Assembly: GCA_015655125.1 (NCBI GenBank)
Contig: JAATFP010000047.1
Location: 1-64,000, forward strand
Reading direction: 5' to 3'
DNA length: 64,000 bases
Source: Chitinophagales bacterium
GTDB lineage: Bacteria; Bacteroidota; Bacteroidia; Chitinophagales; Chitinophagaceae
This document shows positions 53,079 to 62,180 of the stretch, in pieces (position 1 is the first letter of the stretch; each line of letters starts with the position of its first letter). The notes under the pieces were generated by a model. The model worked only from the letters and a program-made list of their open reading frames with translations, was not told where the DNA came from and did not search any database. The translations under genes were made by a program, and so were the position numbers.

Positions 53079-53972
53079 CTAAACCGGTTGCTCATCCAGC
53101 CATCTTTTCTTATAAACTTCTTTGTATTCGTGTTTCCACCTGCGGTGGCTCCATAAATAAATGGATGGTTGTTCGCGGATGCATTCTTCGAGGAAATCGC
53201 GATACATGCGGGTAAGTTGACCATCTGCCAGTTTACCGGCATCATCGGTAACGATGATAAGATCAAGTTTATAATACCCTCGTTTGAGCTTGATCACATT
53301 TACAAAAACCACGGCGGTACGGTTACGGCGCGCACCTTTATCGGAACCCGGCAGGAACGGCGTAGGGCGGCCAAAAAAATTGAGCCAGTAAGCAGTTTCA
53401 GCCTTGCTTGGGTTTTGATCGGCTATCAGGCCAAGCGCGTATTGCTGCTTCATGAGCGTAGCCATCCGGAACTTGTAATCCTGCACGGCCACCATCACTG
53501 CGCCAAACCTGGAACGTATCTTTAAAAACAACCGCTCCACAGGTCTGCTCCTGATCCGCTTGTAAACGGCGAGCCATGGAACTTGCAAATGCCTGGAAAC
53601 TGCAACACTGGCATATTCCCAGTTCATCTGGTGACCGCTGTTGAATTGAAGGTTTTTTCCTTCTGCGGCAAGTTTATTACAGGCGGTCATATCCATCATC
53701 ATACGCTTATCGAGCGTAGCGCCCGACATGCTGAGCAGCTTGAGTGTTTCAAGAAAATTATCTGTAAAATCTCTGTAGAATTGTTTTACAATCACTTCCT
53801 TGTCAGCGTCACTTTTTTCCGGGAATGCAGTGGAAATATTGGCAAATACCACATCGCGCCTGTATTTTACCAGGCGGTAAAGCACAAATGCGGCAAAATC
53901 GCTGATACCGTAGATGATGAAAAACGGCAACAATGAAAATAAATATAAAAAAGCGTACAGTAAATAATACAT
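53079..53972 (-). CDS. LpxL/HtrB-like lipid A acyltransferase, copy 1
   Basis: Inner-membrane acyltransferase of 297 residues from ATG at 53972 (MYYLLYAFLYLFSLLPFFII). The catalytic HX4E is at His114-Glu119 in NSGHQMNWEY. LIADQNPSKAETAYW and YLWSHRRWKHEY are further LpxL/LpxM-family motifs. Expected role: secondary acylation of lipid A, with acyl donor and position unknown. It is adjacent to and co-directional with a clear paralogue at 54058; both begin MYYL and share most motifs. Confidence 0.88.
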   Translation of the reverse strand: MYYLLYAFLYLFSLLPFFIIYGISDFAAFVLYRLVKYRRDVVFANISTAFPEKSDADKEVIVKQFYRDFTDNFLETLKLLSMSGATLDKRMMMDMTACNKLAAEGKNLQFNSGHQMNWEYASVAVSRHLQVPWLAVYKRIRSRPVERLFLKIRSRFGAVMVAVQDYKFRMATLMKQQYALGLIADQNPSKAETAYWLNFFGRPTPFLPGSDKGARRNRTAVVFVNVIKLKRGYYKLDLIIVTDDAGKLADGQLTRMYRDFLEECIREQPSIYLWSHRRWKHEYKEVYKKRWLDEQPV

Positions 53973-54057
53973 TATGGTATTTGCGCCTCGTATGCAACGC
54001 ATTGTTACGCAAAATTATAAGATTTACGCACACGCTCTTCCTGGAGCAAAAGAAAAA

Positions 54058-54954
54058 TTATGGCATTTTGCGGGTATCTATCCAGTTGTTGATATAACAA
54101 GGCTGCCATTCCCATTTCCAGCGGCGATGGCTCCAAAGGTAATTGTCGGGATTGCGGCGGATCGTATCTTCCAAAAAATCACGATAGCGCCGGGTAAGTT
54201 CCCCTTCTGCAAAAGAGGCTCCTTCTTCAGTTATTATCGTTGGTTCAAATTTATAATACCCACGTTTGACCTTAATAAAACGTACAAATACAACAGCAGT
54301 ATTGTTTTTTCGCGCACCTTTCTCCGGGCCTGTTGCAAACGGCGCGGGCTTATTGAAAAAATACATCCAGGAAGAACACCCGGGCACTTTGGGATTTTGA
54401 TCGGCCGCAAGGCCCAGCGAATATTGATCCCTGAATACGGTCAGCTGCCGTTCTTTGAATTCATGCGCGGCCACAAGGATGGTTCCACGCTTCGCCCTGA
54501 GGTCGTAAAATATTTTGTTGATCACTTTGTTGCGGATACGTTTATACACACCGATCCACGGAATATCCAGGTTGTTACCAACCGCATAATTACCATATTC
54601 CCAATTCATCTGGTGCCCACTGTGGAACTGGATGTTTTTCCCTTTTGCTGCAAGCGCATTACACGCAGACATATCCATCACCGCACGTTTTTTTATCTGC
54701 TTATCAGACAAGCTCAGCAGTTTGATCGTTTCTAAAAAAGTATCGATAAGATTGATATAAAACCGCTTCGCGATCCTTTTTATCTCCATTGGCTCTTTTT
54801 CCGGAAATGCGATATTCAGGTTGGACAACACCACGTCTTTGCGATAGCCGATCAGGTTGAACATGATGAAAGCCGCAAAATCACTGAAGGCGTAAATGAT
54901 AAAAAAGGGCAGCAGGGAAAATGCATACAGCATTCCGTAAACAAGATAATACAT
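54058..54954 (-). CDS. LpxL/HtrB-like lipid A acyltransferase, copy 2
   Basis: A 298-residue paralogue of the 53079 protein with the same N-terminal membrane segment (MYYLVYGMLYAFSLLPFFII) and the HX4E motif at His114-Glu119 in HSGHQMNWEY. It shares the C-terminal LWSHRRWKWEW. The two copies lie 85 bases apart on one strand, so they arose by tandem duplication. They differ enough to have specialised for different acyl chains or acceptor positions, by analogy with LpxL and LpxM in E. coli. An open frame of 253 codons on the opposite strand is an antisense artefact. Confidence 0.88.
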   Translation of the reverse strand: MYYLVYGMLYAFSLLPFFIIYAFSDFAAFIMFNLIGYRKDVVLSNLNIAFPEKEPMEIKRIAKRFYINLIDTFLETIKLLSLSDKQIKKRAVMDMSACNALAAKGKNIQFHSGHQMNWEYGNYAVGNNLDIPWIGVYKRIRNKVINKIFYDLRAKRGTILVAAHEFKERQLTVFRDQYSLGLAADQNPKVPGCSSWMYFFNKPAPFATGPEKGARKNNTAVVFVRFIKVKRGYYKFEPTIITEEGASFAEGELTRRYRDFLEDTIRRNPDNYLWSHRRWKWEWQPCYINNWIDTRKMP

Positions 54955-55024
54955 GGGCGATGTTGGGTAAAAAAATATGACACAAATTATTCAACGATGC
55001 ACCACATAGATTTACCTGAGCCGG

Positions 55025-56631
55025 CTACAAGATTGTATTTTGTAAAATAAGGCTTCTATCCGGATAATCCGTGTTAAAATGAAGTCCGCGGCTCTCTGTA
55101 CGTAGTTCCGCACTTTTTACAATGAGGTAAGAAACAGTAATCATGTTTCGCAGTTCACACAATTGTGGTGAAACTTCCAGCTTTTCGTACAATGTTTCCG
55201 TTTCTTCGTGAAGAAGATCCAGCCTACGATTAGCGCGCTTAAACGTTCGTTGTTGCGCACGATCCCCACATAATCGCTCATGAGCAATTTCATTTCTTTC
55301 AAACTTTGAGTAATGAGGATCATTTCTTTTGGAGCCGTTGTTCCTTCTGCGTTCCAATCCGGAATTACAGCTTGCCGATGTTCTTTTGAAATATTGCTGA
55401 TAAGGGCAATGCTATCTTTATAGGCACGATGAGCAAACACCATTGCTTCCAGAAGGCTATTGCTCGCCAAACGGTTGGCGCCATGTAATCCGGTGCTGGC
55501 GCATTCTCCGGCCGCATACAAATTTTTGATGGAGGTGCGTGCCCATTCATCGGTTTTTACGCCACCGCAACTATAATGCGCAGCCGGCGAAACCGGAATC
55601 ATGTCTTTACCCACGTCGATGCCGATACTTTTGCATTTCGCATAGATGTTTGGAAAGTGTTCAAGAAATTTTTCCTGGTCCATGTGCCGGCAATCGAGGT
55701 AAACGAATTCCGTACCATTGATTTTCATTTCATTGTCGATAGCACGGGCAACAATATCACGCGGTGCAAGATCTTTTCTTTCGTCATAACGTTCCATAAA
55801 TGCTTCCCCTGCTGCGTTTCTCAGGATGCCTCCATCACCGCGAACAGCTTCGGTGATAAGAAATGACTGGCCGCGAACGCCTGCCTCATAAAGCGCCGTT
55901 GGATGAAATTGTATGAATTCCATATTTTCGATCCGGCCTTTCGCCCGATATACCATCGCCACACCGTCGCCTGTCGCAATCGCAGGATTGGTGGTACTTC
56001 TGTATACCTGCCCGTTGCCACCACTTGCCAGCAAAGTGATGGATGCTGATATCTTTTCTATTTTTTTCGTTGTGAGATTCAGCACATATACACCGTAACA
56101 TTCAATGTCAGGTGTACTTTTCGTAACCAGATAACCCAGATGATGCTGTGTGATGATATCCAGCACAAAACAGTGATTGATCAATTTAATATTACCTGCT
56201 CTTCTGATCGCTTCCAATAACGCACGCTCCATTTCCTTGCCGGTTACATCCTTGTGATGCAGAATGCGGTTTTCACTGTGGCCACCTTCTTTGCCAAGTT
56301 TATAGTCGCCGTCGGGTTCCCTGTCAAATTGTGCACCCCATTCTATCAACTCATTTATTCTTTGAACTCCTTCTTTCACAACTATTTCCACAACGTGTTC
56401 ATTACACAAACCATCACCGGAAATCAATGTATCCTTTATATGTTTTTCAAAACTGTCGTGGTCAAAATCGGTAACGCCTGCAATGCCACCCTGGGCATAT
56501 TTGGTATTGGTTTCGTCACTTTGTGTTTTCGTGAGTATCGTGATGTTTTTCTGCGGAAATTCCTGTGCCACTTTTAATGCATAGGTCAACCCTGCAATTC
56601 CGGAACCGATTACGAGAAAATCTGTCTTCAT
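55025..56631 (-). pseudogene. nadB: NadB, L-aspartate oxidase, with a 1-base frameshift
   Basis: FAD enzyme that oxidises L-aspartate to iminoaspartate, the first step of de novo NAD synthesis. The FAD-binding VIGSGIAGLTYALKVA, EFIQFHPTALYEAG and SNSLLEAMVFAHRAY are intact. After VGIVRNNERL the frame is lost and ends at 55141. The correct C-terminal sequence (KRANRRLDLLHEETETLYEK and LRTESRGLHFNTDYPDRS) continues in another frame to 55025. Restoring one T in the CTTAAAC at about 55239 (plus strand) joins them, giving 535 residues, normal for NadB. The lesion sits in a short homopolymer, so a sequencing error is the first suspicion. nadA and nadC are not adjacent. Confidence 0.92.
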
Positions 56632-56747
56632 TTCTTTTAAGTTTAGAGACGAGGGATTGAGGTTAGTAAAAGTCGGTTATGAGTTATATTTTGGTCATCT
56701 GCGCCTTGCGCTCACTATTACTTTTGTGCGCAAACCGTAACCTGTGA

Positions 56748-58742
56748 CTACACCAATAAACCACTTTCGATCCACACATCATTTTCTTTCAACAAATTGA
56801 TAAGTTCATCTACCGCTACTTCACTGCTGATATTACGTTTCATCACTTCCTTGCCTTTGTATAAAGTGATCTTTCCGGGTCCGCTTCCTACATAGCCAAA
56901 ATCGGCATCGGCCATTTCGCCGGGCCCATTTACTATGCAGCCCATCACCGCGATCTTCAAGCCTTTGAGATGGTTCGTCACCCGCCTGATCTTTGCAGTT
57001 GTTTCCTGCAGATCAAACAAAGTGCGGCCGCAACTCGGACAACTGATGTATTCCGTTTTGGAAATGCGCGTGCGCACAGCTTGTAATATAGAAAAAGAAG
57101 TGTTATTTAAAAACTGGTGATTGTTTTTTGTAGGTAAATACGTACGGCCGCTTACCTGGTTGTTCACCATTTTGGAAGGATCGTTGATCAGCCAGATGCC
57201 ATCACCCATTCCATCCAGAAATAAGCCACCGGCGGTTGCTGAAAAATGAATCAATTGCTCATCGATAGCAATGTGCATGCTTTCAACGGCAATGATGACG
57301 GGCGAAGAAATGTTCTCACTCATCAATGTTGCCACAAAGGTTCGCAATTGCTGCATGGCATTTTGTGCTGTAGCATAAATGCACAATACGATCGTAGGAT
57401 CATTTTTGACCGACGCGATCAATTCGCTGTTGTCTTCCGAAACATTCACCGAGATAAAATTCGCACGATCGGATCTTTTCTTAGCAGCTGCAAAATTATT
57501 TTTATCGAACAGCGGATAGTATTTTCCCGGTTCATTTGTGGTCATCCATAGCTGGTAATCGCAGATCACACGCAGCGTGCCGGGCAAATGAAACGACACC
57601 AACTTGTCAGACGTATAGATATAATCTGCCGCTGCATCGGCAATAATCCATTTATCCGTTTGTTCATTGTATGTATAGCCAATCGATTGCAGGTCGGCCG
57701 CCTCGATCTTTTCAGCCTGCATAAAATCTGCGATCACTACCGGAACATGCTTGTCGCCAATGTTGATCACGTCTGAAGTTCTGCGGCGTTTGTATTCAAA
57801 AGGATTGTATGGAATTTTTACTGCGCTGTCTTCTGCGCCTTCTTCCCGGTAAGAAGCATAATTTTCATATCGCTTTACAAGATCCATGCAAACGGGCACT
57901 TCAAATTCCGGGTCTTCGGTAAGGCTCACGCGGATCGTATCGCCGATGCCGTCTTCCAGCAAGCTTCCGATTCCAATAGCTGATTTTATCCTTCCATCTT
58001 CGCCGTCGCCTGCTTCGGTAACACCGAGGTGTAGCGGATAACACTCGCCGAATTCCTGCATCATGTGCTGTATGAGCAACCTGTAGGCCTGAACCATCAC
58101 CAGCGGATTGCTGCTCTTCATGCTGAGGATGATCTGGTGATAATCAAGGCTGCGGGCGATTCTCAGAAACTCCATCGCACTTTCTACCATCCCATTGGCC
58201 GTATCGCCATAACGACTCATGATACGATCGCTCAGGCTTCCGTGATTGGTACCGATGCGCATCGCAGTGCCGTGTTCCTTGCAGATCAATACCAACGGCG
58301 TAAATCTTTCGCGGATGCGTTCGATCTCTTCTGCATATTCGGCATCTGTATATTCTATCTGCTCGAATTTCTTTTTATCAACATAGTTGCCCGGATTTAC
58401 ACGCACTTTTTCAACGATACGCGCAGCAATTTCCGCAGCATTCGGCGTGAAATGAATATCAGCCACCAAAGGGGTAGTGTACCCTCTCTTGAGCAATTCG
58501 TCTCTGATTACCTTTAAATTTTCTGCTTCTTTTTTGGATGGCGCAGTAATGCGCACAAGTTCCGCACCTGCATTTATGCAGCGAATGGATTGCAGAACCG
58601 TACCTTCGGTATCCATCGTGTCGGTGGTGGTCATTGTTTGAACACGGATCGGCTGATCACCCCCTATAATGAGGCCGCCCACTTTTACTTCCCTTGTTTT
58701 TAGACGTTTATATTTTGAAAGCGATCCGCAATACAACTGCAT
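56748..58742 (-). CDS. ispG: IspG (GcpE), HMBPP synthase, long form
   Basis: [4Fe-4S] enzyme that makes 4-hydroxy-3-methylbut-2-enyl diphosphate, the penultimate MEP-pathway step. At 664 residues it has the large central insert that Bacteroidota share with plants. The N-terminal TIM barrel has GGDQPIRVQTMTTTDTMD and LVADIHFTPNAAEIA. The cluster Cys residues are in CPSCGRTLFDLQ and the final MGCIVNGPGEMADADFGYVG. Upstream, TACCTTTG lies 18 bases before the ATG. Acts with Dxs (27382) in the same pathway; monocistronic. Confidence 0.96.
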   Translation of the reverse strand: MQLYCGSLSKYKRLKTREVKVGGLIIGGDQPIRVQTMTTTDTMDTEGTVLQSIRCINAGAELVRITAPSKKEAENLKVIRDELLKRGYTTPLVADIHFTPNAAEIAARIVEKVRVNPGNYVDKKKFEQIEYTDAEYAEEIERIRERFTPLVLICKEHGTAMRIGTNHGSLSDRIMSRYGDTANGMVESAMEFLRIARSLDYHQIILSMKSSNPLVMVQAYRLLIQHMMQEFGECYPLHLGVTEAGDGEDGRIKSAIGIGSLLEDGIGDTIRVSLTEDPEFEVPVCMDLVKRYENYASYREEGAEDSAVKIPYNPFEYKRRRTSDVINIGDKHVPVVIADFMQAEKIEAADLQSIGYTYNEQTDKWIIADAAADYIYTSDKLVSFHLPGTLRVICDYQLWMTTNEPGKYYPLFDKNNFAAAKKRSDRANFISVNVSEDNSELIASVKNDPTIVLCIYATAQNAMQQLRTFVATLMSENISSPVIIAVESMHIAIDEQLIHFSATAGGLFLDGMGDGIWLINDPSKMVNNQVSGRTYLPTKNNHQFLNNTSFSILQAVRTRISKTEYISCPSCGRTLFDLQETTAKIRRVTNHLKGLKIAVMGCIVNGPGEMADADFGYVGSGPGKITLYKGKEVMKRNISSEVAVDELINLLKENDVWIESGLLV

Positions 58743-58759
58743 AGTAGAAATTATTGGAA

Positions 58760-58767
58760 CAAAGGTA
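58760..58767 (-). promoter_or_regulatory. Candidate -7 element (TACCTTTG) of ispG
   Basis: TACCTTTG on the minus strand, 18 bases before the ispG ATG. No matching -33 element. Confidence 0.5.
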
Positions 58768-58779
58768 GCGAAAGCCGCA

Positions 58780-58893
58780 ATGAATAATTAATAACTAATA
58801 ATGATAGTTTCTACAAATTTGTAGTAACTGCAACCCTGTTATGCAACTTTGAACTGACGGAATTATTAATTATTAACTGTTAGCTATTAAATT
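58780..58893. repeat. AT-rich inverted repeat (family E, second copy)
   Basis: ATGAATAATTAATAACTAAT on the left and GAATTATTAATTATTAACTG followed by TTAGCTATTAAATT on the right resemble the arm pair at 11519-11628. Between them is a 14-base palindrome, CTACAAATTTGTAG. It fills the gap between the BatB-BatC gene and ispG. Confidence 0.55.
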
Positions 58894-58901
58894 AAAAAGC
58901 T

Positions 58902-60527
58902 TTACCAGTCTTTCTCCGGCTTATTTGGCGCATTCGCATTCACCTTGTGAAGTTTATCCTGAAGATTCTTTTCCTGTTGCATCAATGCCTTCAGCTTTTC
59001 CTCAGCATCTTTTTTAGACATCTTCGGTTGTTGTTTTTGAGGCGCCGGCTTTTTCTGGTCGTCTTTTTTATCTTGCTTGTTGTCTTGTTTCTTTTCTTGC
59101 TGTTGCTTCTGTTGTTGCAGAGCTTTCTGCAGATTCTGACGCGCATCGTCATCATCAGGAGTCAGTCGCAGCGCGCTTTTGTAAGCCTCTATACAATCTG
59201 CGAGTTTGTTGTCTTTTTGCAGCACCACTCCTTTGTTGTAATAAGCCTTTGATTTATCATCGGGCTTATTAAGTTGCTGTATCGATTTATCGTAAGCAAG
59301 AATCGCAGAATCTTTTTTCCCGGATTTGTACAGTGCATTTCCCAGGTTATATTGAGCAGTTGTATTACTGCCATTTTTTTTCAGTGCCTTTTGATAGGAT
59401 GAAACAGCACCTACATAATTCGTATCCTTGTAAGCATCGTTCCCTTCCTTAATGGCCTTATTTTCGTTTTGGGCAAAGGCGGCATTTCCGATAAACAACA
59501 ATACCGCTACCACTACAGGTTTCAATTTAACCACTTTGTTCTTCTTTATTTCAGAAACAAACATTTCCAGGAGCAGGAACAATAATGCAATGCCAAGCAC
59601 CCATTGAAAATAACTACGGTAATTTACCAACGAATCATCTTTTATGCTGCGTTTATCCATCGATGTAAGCTGATCAACCAGGTTACTCACAACATTATCT
59701 GTACTGCCAAAATATTGATATGTACCATTACCCGACTTGGCTATGGATAGTAATTCTTCTTCGTTCAATTTTGAAATGACGGTATTGCCTTCGGCATCCT
59801 TTTTCATTTCGCCCGTAGCTTCGTCGATGATCGGCGCACCATCCTTGGAACCGATACCGATTGTATGGATCACCACACCTTCTGCTGCCATTTGCTGTGC
59901 AGTATTTATCGCACCTTCATCATGATCTTCACCATCGCTGATCAAAATGACGGCTTTATATTTTTTTTCTTTGGAATTAAATGAGGCGTAGCTCATTTTC
60001 AACGCATCGCCGATCACTGTACCCTGCGTGGGAATGGATTCGGGCGTTGCTGCCGACAAATACATTTTTGCCGCAGCCTGGTCGCTGCTGAGCGGCATCT
60101 GTAAATAAGCCTTCCCGGCAAAAACCACGATACCGATACGGTCATTGGCCAGCCGGTCGATGAGCCTGCTGAGCAATTGCTTTGCCCGCGCCAGCCGGTC
60201 GGGCTTGATATCCTGTGCAAGCATACTCTTACTTACATCCAGCGCTATCATTACATCGATGCCGTTCCTGTCAACAAGATTGTTGCCGGTTGGCGTACGT
60301 GGATTAGCCAAAGCCAACACCAGCAGGGCCATTGCAATGAAAAGGAAAATAAATTTTTTCAGAAAGGAAGCCGTTTTGTATTGCACCAGCAATTGTTTCA
60401 CCAGCCCGGGATCGCCAATTTTTGAGATAGCTTTCTTCTTTTTATGCTTTGCATACAAAAAAACAATTAGCATTACTGCAAGTAATGCTAACCCATATAA
60501 AAATTCTATGTATTGAAATACCGGCAT
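58902..60527 (-). CDS. BatB-BatC fusion: VWA domain plus TPR protein
   Basis: A 541-residue membrane protein joining two genes that are separate in the classical bat operon. The N-terminal half (BatB-like) has two membrane segments (about 10-25, 58-74), a VWA domain with the MIDAS motif DVSKS (97-101) and VILISDGEDHDEG, and a further membrane segment at about 310-325. A signal-like stretch (VVAVLLFIGNAAFAQNENK, around 346) then leads into three TPR repeats (TTAQYNLGNALYKSGKKDSA) and a Gln/Lys-rich tail, the BatC part. Bat proteins are linked to aerotolerance in Bacteroides and usually go with a MoxR ATPase, not seen here. Confidence 0.9.
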   Translation of the reverse strand: MPVFQYIEFLYGLALLAVMLIVFLYAKHKKKKAISKIGDPGLVKQLLVQYKTASFLKKFIFLFIAMALLVLALANPRTPTGNNLVDRNGIDVMIALDVSKSMLAQDIKPDRLARAKQLLSRLIDRLANDRIGIVVFAGKAYLQMPLSSDQAAAKMYLSAATPESIPTQGTVIGDALKMSYASFNSKEKKYKAVILISDGEDHDEGAINTAQQMAAEGVVIHTIGIGSKDGAPIIDEATGEMKKDAEGNTVISKLNEEELLSIAKSGNGTYQYFGSTDNVVSNLVDQLTSMDKRSIKDDSLVNYRSYFQWVLGIALLFLLLEMFVSEIKKNKVVKLKPVVVAVLLFIGNAAFAQNENKAIKEGNDAYKDTNYVGAVSSYQKALKKNGSNTTAQYNLGNALYKSGKKDSAILAYDKSIQQLNKPDDKSKAYYNKGVVLQKDNKLADCIEAYKSALRLTPDDDDARQNLQKALQQQKQQQEKKQDNKQDKKDDQKKPAPQKQQPKMSKKDAEEKLKALMQQEKNLQDKLHKVNANAPNKPEKDW

Positions 60528-60590
60528 ATCGCTATTATCGCAAATTAATCTTATTGTGACCGATCTATGTTAAAAAAACAATAAGAAAAC

Positions 60591-61409
60591 TTACATTTTT
60601 CCCTGTAAAAAGCCCAGTTCTTTTAAAATGTCTTTCGTGATCCCGATACGAACAGGTTTCATATCGATGTCCTTATCTTTTGATTTCACAAGTGTTACAA
60701 AAAAGTACACGTGCCTGTTTTCTTCCACCCAACCTACCAGCCACCCGATTGCATTATTTTGTTCATCCCAGCCCCAGCCCGTCTTATAACTCAATTTGTA
60801 TGCCGCATTATCTTCCTGCACCATTACATCTCGTACGGTTTGCTGTACCGACTTCATGAAAGGCAATTGGTCGAAATACAAACGTTTTAATAAGCCCAAC
60901 TGCTCGTCGGGGGAAATTTTCACTGCATTATTGAGCCAGAAAGAATCTACCGGACCGGTGATTCTTCGTGTTCCGTAGGAAAGGCTATCAAGGTAACGTT
61001 GCATTGTGTCTTTTCCTATCCTTCTCGCAACTTCCTGGTAATAGGCCACATTGCTAAGTTTGAAGGCATCGCGCATATTCATGTCTTTGTTCCAGTCGTC
61101 GTTCCAGCGTTTGATACCATCCCATTTTATCACCATATCGGCACTGGTGATGGCGCCGGTTTCCAACCCTATCAGGGAGTTTACAATCTTAAAGGTAGAG
61201 GCGGGTAAAAATCGCGTAGTATCAAGATTCATGTTGTACACAGTCACTTCACCTGTCGTGTTATTAAGCAAGGTAAAACAGCCATCTACATTCTTTGCGT
61301 CGAAATATTTCCTGAGATTGTTATCTATTTTGGCTTTGTTAACCGAGCAGGAGGAGAGGAACAATAAGCAGTAAGCGACAGGCAATAAGTAAAACAAGCC
61401 TCTTTTCAT
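60591..61409 (-). CDS. Class D (OXA-type) beta-lactamase, lipoprotein
   Basis: A 272-residue serine beta-lactamase. Signal peptide with a lipobox (LLFLSSCS, Cys21) predicts a lipid-anchored enzyme. Active-site motifs: STFK (71-74), SNV (119-121), the W in DSFWLNN (158) and KTG (209-211). The class D YGN motif appears as YGT (145-147), a conserved-position change that could alter deacylation or substrate range. It could also be a BlaR1-sensor-like or DD-peptidase relative, but there is no fused sensor domain, and SxxK, SxV and KTG are all intact. It stands alone, with no integron or IS nearby, so it looks chromosomal and intrinsic. Confidence 0.9.
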   Translation of the reverse strand: MKRGLFYLLPVAYCLLFLSSCSVNKAKIDNNLRKYFDAKNVDGCFTLLNNTTGEVTVYNMNLDTTRFLPASTFKIVNSLIGLETGAITSADMVIKWDGIKRWNDDWNKDMNMRDAFKLSNVAYYQEVARRIGKDTMQRYLDSLSYGTRRITGPVDSFWLNNAVKISPDEQLGLLKRLYFDQLPFMKSVQQTVRDVMVQEDNAAYKLSYKTGWGWDEQNNAIGWLVGWVEENRHVYFFVTLVKSKDKDIDMKPVRIGITKDILKELGFLQGKM

Positions 61410-61451
61410 CTATAATCAGTTTTTAAAATCATTAATTAAAATATCTGCGCG

Positions 61452-62036
61452 TCAGCGGCGCTCTTTCATACTTTCGGCGGTGGCGTCCATAGCATTGTAG
61501 AAATCTTCTCCGAACTTTCTGATCAGGGGCTCCTTCAAAAACTTGTACACCGGCACTTTCAATTTTTTGCCCAGGGCGCATGCCGCCTTACAATTGTCTT
61601 CCCGCGGCTCATAATTGGCAAATTCGGTCACACCGTCGCGGCTTTGTTTTACAATGATCGGGAACAAATGGCAACTGATCGGCTTTTTCCACTTCACTTT
61701 CCCGTCAAGATATGCCTGTTCGATACCACATTTAACAATACCGTCCTTATCTGTAATTCCATAAACGCATATAGCGCTGTTGATCGTTGGCGTCACCCAT
61801 CCGTACTCTTTATCGTATACATACCGGCCCTGGCGATCTATCTCTGCACGGCTTTGTTCTGAAAGATAGGGCAGTACTGCTTCCTGTACGGCATCAATTT
61901 CCTTTAGCTCATTCTTATTCAACGGCGCGCCGGCGTCGCCATCTACGCAACAGGCACCTTTACATTTGGAAAGATCGCATACGAACTGCTCTTTGAAGAT
62001 TTGGTCGCTGAGCAAGACATGGTCAATAGCTATCAT
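61452..62036 (-). CDS. DUF3109 family protein, cysteine-rich
   Basis: A 194-residue protein from ATG at 62036 (MIAIDHVLLSDQIFKEQFVC); the upstream frame is not conserved. The N-terminal FVCDLSKCKGACCVDGDAGA is a dense Cys cluster like that of YkgJ-type Zn/Fe-binding proteins, and Cys recur in the body (AICVYG, VKCGIEQ, ISCHLFPI, DNCKAACALG). It probably binds a metal cluster; biological function is unknown. Located between gldD and the class D beta-lactamase genes on the same strand. Confidence 0.88.
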   Translation of the reverse strand: MIAIDHVLLSDQIFKEQFVCDLSKCKGACCVDGDAGAPLNKNELKEIDAVQEAVLPYLSEQSRAEIDRQGRYVYDKEYGWVTPTINSAICVYGITDKDGIVKCGIEQAYLDGKVKWKKPISCHLFPIIVKQSRDGVTEFANYEPREDNCKAACALGKKLKVPVYKFLKEPLIRKFGEDFYNAMDATAESMKERR

Positions 62037-62180
62037 AGGACAAAGATAGTAAATGGCGTGGTCAATGTCGAAAGGTGAAAGATGAAATCCCCGACGGATC
62101 AAAACCTGTAGCTGAAGCAGGGCAACTGGTTATAATTCTTTAATGAAAAACACAGGAGAAATATTTAAATACTTCACCTT

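Noticed and set aside
53974..54735. 253-codon open frame on the plus strand opposite the second LpxL-like gene
   Set aside because: Antisense to a well-supported gene, with no family resemblance and no promoter or start context. It is a by-product of codon bias.
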